Part shown: in pieces, positions 1 through 6,877 of the stretch | Layout of the letters: each line of letters opens with the position of its first letter | Position numbering within the stretch: the stretch's first letter is position 1 | Assembly (NCBI GenBank): GCA_023489375.1 | Contig: JAMDCX010000029.1 | Coordinates: 1-12,746 of the forward strand | Length of the DNA: 12,746 nucleotides | Direction of reading: 5' to 3' | DNA from: Planctomycetota bacterium | GTDB lineage: Bacteria; Planctomycetota; Phycisphaerae; WQYP01 | Notes under the pieces: model-generated | The model's database searches: none | The model's input: only the letters and a program-made list of their open reading frames with translations | Told to the model about the DNA's origin: nothing | Made by a program: the position numbers and the translations under genes

Positions 1-111
1 ATAAGACGTTGCGCTGCGTTACACTTAAAAGTATAGGAATCGCAATGGTTCGTTGCTCGTTGTGCCGTTGTATCGTTGTGGTGAAATTGTTCGTTGATTC
101 AATATTCATTT

Positions 112-132
112 CCGGCGGGATAAACCCGCCGG
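112..132. repeat. GC-rich hairpin, 8-bp stem
   Basis: A perfect 8-bp inverted repeat, CCGGCGGG and CCCGCCGG, is separated by five bases (ATAAA). On the plus strand a short T4 run follows only about seven bases later, so it is at best a weak terminator. It shares the GCCGGCGG-type core with the hairpin at 357-375, which suggests a small dispersed palindrome. No function is assigned. Confidence 0.6.
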
Positions 133-248
133 CTCGCATTTTCCCCATCTCTTCTCCTAAATGCTAAAAGCTACTCCTGCATTCTATTCATTATTCATTG
201 TTTATTGCGTATTACTCACTTGCATTATGATTTTTCGCAGTTATGGCA

Positions 249-435
249 CGTGAAGGGCGTGGCAATTTTTCCGGGCGTGGCTGTAATAACGCTAAATCGG
301 GGGCAAATCACGCTTTTTGGTTCCGGTGCCGCGGAGTACTTTTATGGTACGATCCACCGCCGGCAAAGCCGGCGGCTATGTGACGAGTCCCCGCACGGTC
401 ATGTGGCCCGGAAAAATTGCCACGCCGCTCGTGAA
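249..435. repeat. MITE-like element: 21-bp inverted repeat with 6-bp flanking direct repeat
   Basis: Positions 256-276 and 406-426 are a perfect 21-bp inverted repeat (left arm begins GGCGTGGCAA and ends TTCCGGGC). The 175-bp unit from 255 to 429 is flanked directly by the hexamer CGTGAA at 249-254 and 430-435, as a target-site duplication would be. Inside it, CGGGGGC (298-304) can pair with GTCCCCG (387-393), and a perfect 8-bp hairpin lies at 357-375. It has no coding capacity. It could be a small non-autonomous transposable element or a structured RNA in the 3' flank of coaC. The inverted repeat and hexamer are seen directly; the element interpretation is inferred. The repeat arms are one and three bases inside the hexamers, which is not ideal for a transposon. 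Confidence 0.55.
357..375. repeat. GC-rich hairpin inside the inverted-repeat element
   Basis: A perfect 8-bp stem (CCGCCGGC and GCCGGCGG) closes a three-base AAA loop. It is nested inside the 21-bp inverted repeat, so the region could fold as a long branched hairpin. No T-run follows on either strand, so it is not a typical terminator. Confidence 0.6.
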
Positions 436-458
436 CGGTTACTTATCAAAAAAGTCGA

Positions 459-1016
459 TTAGGATTTTATCGGCAAATGCGACAAAACAGCCTGTACAAT
501 CGCCTCCGGTTCGCTCATACGGCCAATGCCGACGGTGCGGCAGGCCTGCCAGCCGGATTCCGGACCGATGATAGCCAGCCCCCGGCTGCGCAAAGAGGCG
601 ATGTTGGCCTGCACGGCAGGGTTATTCCACATCTGTTCGTTCATGGAGGGCGCCACAATTAATTTTTCCGGAGCGGCGGCCAGCAGGAGAGTACTGACGA
701 GATCATCCGCCAGGCCATGGGCAATTTTTCCGATCATATTGGCAGTAGCGGGAGCTACAAGAATCACTTCGGCATTTTGTGCCAAATTGATATGTTGCGG
801 GTCGGAGCCGCCGGGATTATGCCAGAGATCGGTATGAACCTGGTGGCCTGATAGAGCTTCAAAAGTCAAAGGCCCGACGAACTTTTGGGCCCCATCGGTC
901 ATGGCTACATCCACATGGATATGGCGTTGCGCCAATTGACTGACAATGTAGCCGACCTTGTAGGCCGCAATTCCACCACAGACACACACGAGAACATTGT
1001 TTTTTGTTGATGTCAT
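459..1016 (-). CDS. coaC: Phosphopantothenoylcysteine decarboxylase, stand-alone CoaC flavoprotein
   Basis: An FMN-dependent enzyme of coenzyme A synthesis that decarboxylates 4'-phosphopantothenoylcysteine to 4'-phosphopantetheine in the cytosol. The 185-residue product is a complete HFCD-family flavoprotein domain: GGIAAYK near residues 14-20, the active-site histidine in HINLA (His75), VAPATAN (87-93) and the substrate motif APSMN (122-126). The GWQAC...GIGRM segment carries the catalytic Cys159. These match the N-terminal half of bifunctional CoaBC (Dfp). The CoaB ligase half is missing, and no coaB follows in the 458 bases downstream. The ATG at 1016 has only a poor purine-rich sequence upstream. 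It is probably the last gene of the yicC-gmk-rpoZ run, 65 bases after rpoZ. Confidence 0.93.
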   Translation of the reverse strand: MTSTKNNVLVCVCGGIAAYKVGYIVSQLAQRHIHVDVAMTDGAQKFVGPLTFEALSGHQVHTDLWHNPGGSDPQHINLAQNAEVILVAPATANMIGKIAHGLADDLVSTLLLAAAPEKLIVAPSMNEQMWNNPAVQANIASLRSRGLAIIGPESGWQACRTVGIGRMSEPEAIVQAVLSHLPIKS

Positions 1017-1081
1017 GATGACCCGCCGCTGCCATGGTCCGGCCTGATGACGTCATTTTACAGTATCAGCAGGAACCGGGA

Positions 1082-1318
1082 TTATTTATGCCCCAGCGCT
1101 TCGTCCGGTTTGGTAATGTTGCTTTTATCAAAATCAATGCTCACTTTTCCCTGAAGAATTTCATCCAGGACCACTTCCATATCATTGCGGCCATGACGAT
1201 CCACCAGCGGGCGCTGACCTTCAATAAGCTCCGCCAGGCGGTGCTGTACCAGGGCGCAGAGCTTAAAGCGTCCGCCAAGCTTGTGTACAATTTCGTCGCT
1301 CTTGATGGCTTCGATCAT
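1082..1318 (-). CDS. rpoZ: DNA-directed RNA polymerase omega subunit
   Basis: A small subunit that binds the beta' C-terminus and helps RNA polymerase assemble. The product begins MIEAIKSDEIV, followed by GGRFKLCALVQHRLAEL. The latter is the omega-family pattern of a basic helix (usually GGRF.L..L...R...L) near residues 15-32. It then continues into RPLVDRHGRNDMEVVLDEILQGK. Three starts are possible. A longer frame begins at 1387, and an ATG at 1327 lies only one base from the AGGAG at 1329-1333. The ATG at 1318 has that AGGAG ten bases upstream and fits the family N-terminus, so I chose it (78 residues). Its position between gmk and coaC is the common gmk-rpoZ-coaBC order. Confidence 0.85.
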   Translation of the reverse strand: MIEAIKSDEIVHKLGGRFKLCALVQHRLAELIEGQRPLVDRHGRNDMEVVLDEILQGKVSIDFDKSNITKPDEALGHK

Positions 1319-1416
1319 GAGATGCATACTCCTGATTATGTTCCGACGGTAATTACCGCCACAATTTATTTCCTTTATCCGGCCCATGGTTGCCGGGGCC
1401 TATCCCGGCAACCGCG

Positions 1417-1998
1417 TTACGCATGCGACTGAAGGTTTTTCACAAACCCGATCAATTCGGTGATCGTTTGATCCAGGGTCCGATTGACCACCTGAATGCG
1501 GTACACACCGCATTGTTCAGCCAAGGCTATTTCCCGCTGCGCCTGCCGCAGTCGCGTGGCGATGACTTCGGGAGCATCGCGTCCACGTTCTCGGAGTCGG
1601 CGAATAAGCTCCTCTTCACTGGGCGGGAGTATAAAAATCCCAATAGCCGCCGGAAACATTTTGGCAATCTGTATGCCACCCTGGATATCAATTTCCAGCA
1701 ACACCGTTCGGCCATCCGCCAACGCATCCAGCACAGGTTGCCGCAGCGTACCGTACCAGTGCCCGAATACTTGAGCATACTCTAAAAACTCATTGTTGGC
1801 AATACGCTTCTTAAATTCATTCTCATTTATGAAAATATACTTTTTTCCCCATTGGTCCTGCGGTTTGCCTTGCCGGGTCGTAGCGGAAAGAGCAAATTGG
1901 GCCGGCAGGTCTCCAGCCAGGCGGTTACAAATGGTGGATTTACCAACGCCGGATGGGCCGGAAACAAAGAGCAGCCAACCAGTACCATTTTTTTCCAT
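1417..1998 (-). CDS. gmk: Guanylate kinase
   Basis: Phosphorylates GMP (and dGMP) to GDP with ATP, feeding GTP synthesis. The 193-residue product has a P-loop, GPSGVGKS (14-21). SATTR (38-42) starts the GMP-binding loop, and WYGT (81-84), EIDIQGG (102-108) and the lid RLRERGRDAPEVIATRL (134-150) follow. In the GMP loop, the usual TTR-x-PRPGE is replaced by TTRQGKPQD, with lysine where the second arginine normally sits. The frame can be extended three codons to a TTG at 2007. I prefer the ATG at 1998, which has a GGA nine bases upstream. It lies about 60 bases after yicC and 98 before rpoZ, and is probably cotranscribed with both. Confidence 0.94.
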   Translation of the reverse strand: MEKNGTGWLLFVSGPSGVGKSTICNRLAGDLPAQFALSATTRQGKPQDQWGKKYIFINENEFKKRIANNEFLEYAQVFGHWYGTLRQPVLDALADGRTVLLEIDIQGGIQIAKMFPAAIGIFILPPSEEELIRRLRERGRDAPEVIATRLRQAQREIALAEQCGVYRIQVVNRTLDQTITELIGFVKNLQSHA

Positions 1999-2058
1999 CG
2001 TTTGCAATCCGTATCGCTGAAATACTAAAGCTCTTCCATACGACCATGCGCAGGCCGG

Positions 2059-2958
2059 CTATTCCACGTTTTGCACCTGTTCTTTAATGCGGTCAATAGA
2101 GCCTTTAATACGCATGGTCAGTATGGCGATCTGGCCGTCACTGGCTTTACTGCCGATGGTATTGGCCTCGCGCAGCATTTCCTGGGCAATAAATTCCAGC
2201 GTCCGGCCCACCTGATTTTCTTTTTCTGCCAAACCCTTGAAATGTTCTATATGACCGGAAAGCCGGGATATTTCTTCGTTAATATCCGCCCGCTCTGAAA
2301 ATAACGCCACTTCCCGCAATAAATCGGCATCGGAAAGCGAAAGTTTCGCATCCCCCACCAGTTGCATCACCCGCGCCCGCAGTCGCTGATGATATTGCTG
2401 GGCGATCAGCGGTGCCTGCCGCCGGATACTTTCCAGCGAGGTGGAAATTTCCGCAAGGTGCAATTGCAGGTCTTTCCAGAGAGCTTCCCCTTCCCGCTTG
2501 CGCATGAGTACAACCTGGGCCAAGGCCTCGGCGAGCAGACGATTAATCACATCACGGCGGTGTTGATGTTGCGGCTCCGCCCAACCGCGATTAGGAGATT
2601 CACAGACTCCGGGAAGCAGTAGCAATTCAGTAAGATCTATGGTCATCGGCGCTGATGCCGAATCCCTGGCCCAGCGGGCCAAATCCTGCATTTCCTGAAG
2701 GTAATACTGGGCCGCTTGACGGTTCACTGGCGCCGCGGTTCCGGAGGGCAACACTACGGTAACGGTGATATTGATCGACCCGCGACACAGTTGCTGCCGC
2801 ACCTGTTTGTCAATGTCAGCTTCGCATTCTGTCAACTCATCCGGCAAGCGAATGGAAATTTTCAAAAAACGGTTATTAACCGACCGAATTTCCACCTGGC
2901 AGAAAAAATTTTCCTCCTCCAGGCTGGCCCTGCCGTAACCGGTCATACTGATAATCAT
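2059..2958 (-). CDS. yicC: YicC family protein (putative endoribonuclease)
   Basis: A 299-residue full-length member of the YicC/YloC family. The N-terminal domain starts MIISMTGYGRA and includes EIRSVNNRFLKISIRLP. The C-terminal DUF1732 domain ends RTLEFIAQEMLREANTIGSKASD followed by MRIKGSIDRIKEQVQNVE. Work on Escherichia coli YicC and Bacillus YloC (family knowledge) indicates a metal-dependent endoribonuclease involved in small RNA turnover; activity here is inferred. The middle (about 160-235) is rich in charged helical sequence. The ATG at 2958 has GGGAG five bases upstream. yicC directly before gmk is a widely conserved pair, which supports the call. Confidence 0.92.
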   Translation of the reverse strand: MIISMTGYGRASLEEENFFCQVEIRSVNNRFLKISIRLPDELTECEADIDKQVRQQLCRGSINITVTVVLPSGTAAPVNRQAAQYYLQEMQDLARWARDSASAPMTIDLTELLLLPGVCESPNRGWAEPQHQHRRDVINRLLAEALAQVVLMRKREGEALWKDLQLHLAEISTSLESIRRQAPLIAQQYHQRLRARVMQLVGDAKLSLSDADLLREVALFSERADINEEISRLSGHIEHFKGLAEKENQVGRTLEFIAQEMLREANTIGSKASDGQIAILTMRIKGSIDRIKEQVQNVE

Positions 2959-3038
2959 CTATACTCCCAGCTATTGCCGCGCACAATGCTTATCCGTTCC
3001 GCCAACCGTGCGCCGGCCGGAAATTAACGCCACCGCCA

Positions 3039-3443
3039 TCATGGATGCTTGCCGGTCGAGGCTTGGCCGGTTGGCGCGATGGGCTTGACGGCTGCCGGGG
3101 TCGGCTTAACGCCGGTAACGGTCTTAATCTTGGAGGGCGCGGGCTTAGCTGTCGTTTTTACGCCAGGCATACCGGTTTGCGTAGTGGCGGCCGGGCGTGA
3201 AGCGGCCACCGTTGCGGAGCCTTGCACCATCCAGTTTAAGCCAATAGCCAGGAACATAAACAGTACAAAAAGCACCACGGTAATAGTCGTAAAAACATCA
3301 CCGGTTTTTGTACCAAAAGCCGATCCGCCCCCTCCAGCTCCAAAGGCTCCGACCAGGCCGCCACCGCGCCCGCGTTGCAGCAAAATCACAAAAATCAGCA
3401 CTATTCCCAGCAGTACCAATAAGATGGAAAAAAAAGTTGTCAT
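3039..3443 (-). CDS. secG: Preprotein translocase subunit SecG with an extended Ala/Pro/Lys/Thr tail
   Basis: A small inner-membrane partner of SecYE that assists SecA-driven protein export. The 134-residue product has two predicted membrane helices (about 3-22 and 51-72). They are joined by the SecG loop QRGRGGGLVGAFGAGGGGSAFGTKTGD, which is diagnostic. After the second helix comes a tail of about 60 residues made mostly of Ala, Pro, Thr and Lys. SecG proteins are often 70-110 residues, so the tail is lineage-specific and probably unstructured. AGGA lies about 11 bases before the ATG. secG follows tpiA by 30 bases, a common tpiA-secG arrangement, and is 80 bases before yicC. Confidence 0.92.
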   Translation of the reverse strand: MTTFFSILLVLLGIVLIFVILLQRGRGGGLVGAFGAGGGGSAFGTKTGDVFTTITVVLFVLFMFLAIGLNWMVQGSATVAASRPAATTQTGMPGVKTTAKPAPSKIKTVTGVKPTPAAVKPIAPTGQASTGKHP

Positions 3444-3473
3444 GCGTTGCTATATCCTCGAGCCGAAGCTCCA

Positions 3474-4265
3474 TCACGCCACATTTCCGTGACCGCTTTG
3501 TGCGGCCACCGCGGCCAGCACAATACCGATAAATTCATCCGCCATCAGGCTGGCGCCGCCAATAAGCAGGCCGTCAATATCTTTTTGCGCCAGTAGTTCC
3601 GCGGCGTTAGCCTTTTTCGCCGATCCACCGTATTGAATGCGTATACTCTCAGCCGTATCGCGGCCATATTTTTCCGTCAATTTTGTGCGGATAAAAGCAT
3701 GCGCTTCCTGGGCCTGCGCCGCTGTAGCCGTCAATCCCGTCCCAATGGCCCATACCGGCTCATACGCGATGACCAGATGGCCGGCCTGCGCCGCCGCCGC
3801 ATCAACCTGTGCCAGCCCAGTCTCAATCTGGCGGCCCACAATTTCCATGGTTTCGGATTTCTTTCTCTGGTCCAGCGTTTCCCCCACACACAAAATCAGG
3901 CCCAAACCTTCCGCGACCACCGCGTGGGCTTTTTTACCCACCAGTTCATCACTTTCACCCAGAATGTGGCGACGTTCACTATGCCCCGCCAACACATATT
4001 GGACACCCATATCTTTCAGCATGGCCGGGCTGACCTCCCCGGTGAACGCGCCTTTTTTTTCAAAGTATACATTTTGCGCCCCCAGCTGGAGGCTATGGCC
4101 GCGGATTACCTGCCGCACGGCCTCCAGATGCAATAATGTCGGTATGACGCCAACTTCCACCGCACCCGGTGCCGGCATTTTCGCGACGATCCTGGTGGCC
4201 AAATCCACGCTTTCGGCGCGATTCAGATTCATTTTCCAGTTACCGGCAATTAAAAACTTCCGCAT
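3474..4265 (-). CDS. tpiA: Triosephosphate isomerase
   Basis: Interconverts dihydroxyacetone phosphate and glyceraldehyde 3-phosphate in glycolysis and gluconeogenesis. The 263-residue product shows all hallmarks: GNWKMN with Lys11, AGHSERR with the electrophilic His95, and AYEPVWAIGTG with the catalytic Glu169 and the flexible loop 6. YGGS (212-215) and GLLIGGASL (232-240) form the phosphate-binding end. The frame can be read from an ATG at 4307, but that lies inside a palindrome and adds residues the family lacks. The ATG at 4265, with AGGAG at 4277-4281, gives the canonical start MRKFLIAGNWKMN. secG follows by 30 bases. An inverted repeat lies just upstream (4297-4329). Confidence 0.96.
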   Translation of the reverse strand: MRKFLIAGNWKMNLNRAESVDLATRIVAKMPAPGAVEVGVIPTLLHLEAVRQVIRGHSLQLGAQNVYFEKKGAFTGEVSPAMLKDMGVQYVLAGHSERRHILGESDELVGKKAHAVVAEGLGLILCVGETLDQRKKSETMEIVGRQIETGLAQVDAAAAQAGHLVIAYEPVWAIGTGLTATAAQAQEAHAFIRTKLTEKYGRDTAESIRIQYGGSAKKANAAELLAQKDIDGLLIGGASLMADEFIGIVLAAVAAQSGHGNVA

Positions 4266-4296
4266 GTTATAAACATCTCCTGGTATTGATTCTTCC

Positions 4297-4333
4297 ATGG
4301 ACCGCATTCATACCATCGCTGCGGTCCATTTTT
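4297..4333 (+). terminator. 10-bp inverted repeat followed by T5 on the plus strand
   Basis: A perfect 10-bp stem (ATGGACCGCA at 4297-4306, TGCGGTCCAT at 4320-4329) encloses a 13-base loop, and TTTTT follows directly (4329-4333) on the plus strand. It is shaped like an intrinsic terminator, but no plus-strand gene lies upstream. Both neighbours (aroF, tpiA) are on the minus strand, where the stem has no T-run. It may stop antisense transcription, or act as a leader hairpin or operator 31 bases before the tpiA start. The structure is certain; the role is not. Confidence 0.4.
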
Positions 4334-4353
4334 ATCATCTTATCGCCTGATGG

Positions 4354-5412
4354 CTAAACCGTCACCGGTACCGCGGCCAATTCGGAAAAATTCCGCCCCA
4401 GCACCCCGGCGATCTTCCGCAGGGCGAGCATTAATTCCGCGAACGCTTCAGGCAACAGCGCCTGCGGCCCATCGCACATGGCCTGACACGGATTATCATG
4501 CACTTCCACCATGATGCCGTCGGCGCCCGCCGCCATACCGGCCCGCGCCAAGGCCGGAACATATTCCCGTACTCCGCTGGCGTGGCTGGGGTCCACAATC
4601 ACCGGCAGGTGACTGTTGGCTTTGACCACAGGAACTGCGGAAATATCCAGTGTAAATCGCAGGGCGGTTTCAAAAGTCTTGATGCCCCGTTCACATAAAA
4701 TGACCTGGCGGTTGCCCTGGCTAAGTATATATTCCGCACTCATCAGCCATTCCTGAATCGACCCGGCCATGCCGCGTTTGAGCAGCACCGGTTTACGGGT
4801 TTTGCCCACTTCAAAGAGCAGATTGAAGTTCTGCATGTTCCGCGCGCCGATCTGAAACACATCGGTATATTTTTCAATAATCGCCACATGTCGCGTATCC
4901 ATGACTTCGGTGATAATAGGCATGCCATTTTCCCTGCCCGCATCACGCAGCCACTTTAACGCATCTTCGCCATGGCCTTGAAAACTATACGGACTGGTAC
5001 GCGGTTTATACGCGCCGCCCCGGAGTATGGCGGCACCGGAAGTGCGGATGAACCGGGCGATGTTATGCACCATTTCCTCATTTTCACAGGCACAGGGGCC
5101 GGCAATGGATACGCAATGGCTGCCGCCGACCTTCACGGTTCCACCTCCCGGACATGGTATTTCAACGATAGTATCCGCCTTATGAAACTCCCGGCTTGCG
5201 AGTTTATAAGGCCGCATGATCGACAGTACCTGCTCCACGCCGTTAATGGCCAGGAGATGTTCTTTATCCACCTTGACTTCTTCGCCCACCACCCCGATGA
5301 CGGTGCGAAACTGGCCCCTGGACAAATGTGCTTGCAGGCCCAACGCTTCTATTTGCGCTACAATATCCTTTACTAAGGCGTCATCCGCGCCCGGTTTAAG
5401 AATGACAATCAT
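4354..5412 (-). CDS. aroF: 3-deoxy-7-phosphoheptulonate (DAHP) synthase with N-terminal regulatory domain
   Basis: Condenses phosphoenolpyruvate and erythrose 4-phosphate to DAHP, the first step of the shikimate route to aromatic amino acids. In the 352-residue product, residues 1-70 form a ferredoxin/ACT-like domain (MIVILKPGAD..., ending IMRPYKLASRE), as in the Thermotoga-type enzyme, where it mediates feedback control. The barrel follows with GPCACEN (metal ligand Cys107), GGAYKPRTSPYSFQG (132-146), QIGARNMQNF (187-196), LLKRG (210-214) and VDPSHASG (His276). MVEVHDNP (Glu303) and CDGPQAL (Asp314) complete the expected Cys/His/Glu/Asp metal site. GGAAG is seven bases before the ATG. It lies 106 bases after the sugar dehydrogenase and 88 before tpiA. 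Confidence 0.95.
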   Translation of the reverse strand: MIVILKPGADDALVKDIVAQIEALGLQAHLSRGQFRTVIGVVGEEVKVDKEHLLAINGVEQVLSIMRPYKLASREFHKADTIVEIPCPGGGTVKVGGSHCVSIAGPCACENEEMVHNIARFIRTSGAAILRGGAYKPRTSPYSFQGHGEDALKWLRDAGRENGMPIITEVMDTRHVAIIEKYTDVFQIGARNMQNFNLLFEVGKTRKPVLLKRGMAGSIQEWLMSAEYILSQGNRQVILCERGIKTFETALRFTLDISAVPVVKANSHLPVIVDPSHASGVREYVPALARAGMAAGADGIMVEVHDNPCQAMCDGPQALLPEAFAELMLALRKIAGVLGRNFSELAAVPVTV

Positions 5413-5518
5413 GCGGTTGCTTCCAATGCGTTATATAAGCAGCGGCTCAAGCCGCAAAAACCAAGTCCTTTATTATCTATTTTTTCCGGGAAAATTCAAT
5501 GAATCACCCATTATGAAT

Positions 5519-6877
5519 TCAGGCGCGGGTTATTTTAGCGCGGGCCGCATGCAGACCGGCAGTGGCATTACGGGTATCGACAAGGCGCCGCGCATGTTGG
5601 GCGATGAATTGCCAATCATAGACGGAATGATCCGTCGCAATGATCACCAGGTCATAGCGTTGGAGATTCGACTTGGTCAGCGGAACCGATTTCATTTTCA
5701 GATCGTGCTGCCGCTGGGGATGGGTGCGGGGAATAAATGGATCATTATAATCCACGCGGGCGCCGCGTTTTTGCAGTTGCTCAATGAGCACTACAGAGGG
5801 CGATTCCCGCAAATCATCTACATCTTTTTTATAGGCCAACCCCAACACCAGGATCCTCGAACCGCGAATAGCCCGTCCCGCATCATTGAGGGATTCGGCC
5901 ACTTTTTCAATTACATAATAGGGCATGGCGGTATTTAATTCACCGGCCAGTTCAATGAAACGAGCGGTGACATCATACTGTTTGGCTTTCCAGCTTAAGT
6001 AAAACGGATCAATCGGAATACAGTGCCCACCGAGGCCCGGACCGGGGTAAAAGGCCTGAAAACCAAACGGCTTGGTTTTAGCCGCCGCTATAACTTTCCA
6101 GACATCTATACCCATACGATCAAAGATTATCTTCAGCTCATTGATCATCGCTATATTGATGCAACGATAGCAGTTTTCCAGTATTTTACCGGCTTCGGCA
6201 ATTTCACAGCTCTCCACCGGAACCACCGTTTTAACCGCCTGACCATACAGGGCACAGGCGGCTTTCAAGGCCCCGGCGTCCATACCGCCGACAACCTTGG
6301 GAATATCGACCGTCTGAATATCCTTGCGGCCCGGGTCTTCGCGCTCCGGCGAATATGCCAGCAAAAAATCTTTTCCGCATTTTAACCCGCCGGACTCCAA
6401 CGCCGGCCGCACTACTTCCCGCGTGGTGCCGGGATACGTGGTGGATTCCAAAACAATCAATTGGCCGGGGCGCAAATAGGCGGCTATGGTGGCGGCGGTA
6501 CCGGAAACATAACGCATATCGGGTTCGCGGTTGACGGTCAACGGCGTGGGCACACAAATAATCAGTGCCGTGCAATCCGCCATGCGTGAAAAATCAGAAG
6601 TTGGCAGGAAACGTCCATGGCGTTGAAGCTGACGGATGGTGGTGGACGCGATGTGGCGGATATAGCTTTGACCTTTTTCCAGCCGGTGAATCTTGGCGCG
6701 ATCAACATCAAAGCCAACGGTTGTAAATCCGGCATCGGAAAAGGCTTTCACCAGCGGCAGGCCCACATAACCCAGGCCGACAACTCCCACTACCGCCCGC
6801 TTATCTTCAATCTGTTTGATCAGTTGAGCGATGGACCACGTTTCATTTTTCATCTGCTGTTCCAAGTTCACATTCAT
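5519..6877 (-). CDS. Nucleotide-sugar dehydrogenase, WbpA/WecC-like (UDP-N-acetylglucosamine 6-dehydrogenase type)
   Basis: An NAD-dependent oxidase of a UDP-sugar C6 hydroxyl to the uronic acid, used for surface polysaccharides. The 452-residue product has the Rossmann motif GLGYVGLP (34-41), CVPTP (108-112), ESTTYPGTT (144-152) and SPEREDPGR (176-184). The helix around Lys231 (EAGKILENCYRCINIAMINEL) and the active-site GPGLGGHCIPIDPFYLSWKA with catalytic Cys286 follow. The C-terminal UDP-binding domain has GLAYKKDVDDLRESPS. The PGPGLGGHCIPIDPFYLSWKA form favours the UDP-GlcNAc/WbpA branch over plain UDP-glucose dehydrogenase, but substrate is inferred. Its ATG overlaps the stop of the small upstream ORF (ATGA), which implies translational coupling. 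No other polysaccharide gene is nearby. Confidence 0.92.
   Translation of the reverse strand: MNVNLEQQMKNETWSIAQLIKQIEDKRAVVGVVGLGYVGLPLVKAFSDAGFTTVGFDVDRAKIHRLEKGQSYIRHIASTTIRQLQRHGRFLPTSDFSRMADCTALIICVPTPLTVNREPDMRYVSGTAATIAAYLRPGQLIVLESTTYPGTTREVVRPALESGGLKCGKDFLLAYSPEREDPGRKDIQTVDIPKVVGGMDAGALKAACALYGQAVKTVVPVESCEIAEAGKILENCYRCINIAMINELKIIFDRMGIDVWKVIAAAKTKPFGFQAFYPGPGLGGHCIPIDPFYLSWKAKQYDVTARFIELAGELNTAMPYYVIEKVAESLNDAGRAIRGSRILVLGLAYKKDVDDLRESPSVVLIEQLQKRGARVDYNDPFIPRTHPQRQHDLKMKSVPLTKSNLQRYDLVIIATDHSVYDWQFIAQHARRLVDTRNATAGLHAARAKITRA

Larger units (their letters stand above)
1..458. other. Gene-free region with low-complexity and palindromic DNA
   Basis: No convincing gene lies between the window edge and the end of coaC. 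Open frames here lack a ribosome binding site, recognisable motifs and plausible composition. The stretch begins with a loose CGTTG microrepeat (51-96), followed by a GC-rich hairpin (112-132). An AT-rich part (about 160-235) contains repeated TATTC/CATT-like words. A 175-bp inverted-repeat element occupies 255-429. If coaC is the last gene of its operon, this region is its 3' flank, but no classical intrinsic terminator (stem followed at once by a T-run) faces the minus strand. Confidence 0.6.

Noticed and set aside
205..462. 85-codon plus-strand frame in the left gene-free region
   Set aside because: It runs through the inverted-repeat element, has no ribosome binding sequence and shows no protein-like pattern.
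1047..1056. Palindrome ATGACGTCAT between rpoZ and coaC as an operator
   Set aside because: A 10-base palindrome is expected by chance at this scale, and no promoter or second site is seen.
4266..4307. Upstream extension of tpiA to an ATG at 4307
   Set aside because: The ATG lies in the palindrome before tpiA. The 4265 start has AGGAG and gives the canonical family N-terminus.
5431..5460. Promoter (TTATAT/TATATA box) and small hairpin GCGGC-TCAA-GCCGC upstream of aroF
   Set aside because: A TATATA-like box is present 18 bases or so from the ATG, but no good -35 at proper distance, and the stem is only 5 bp.
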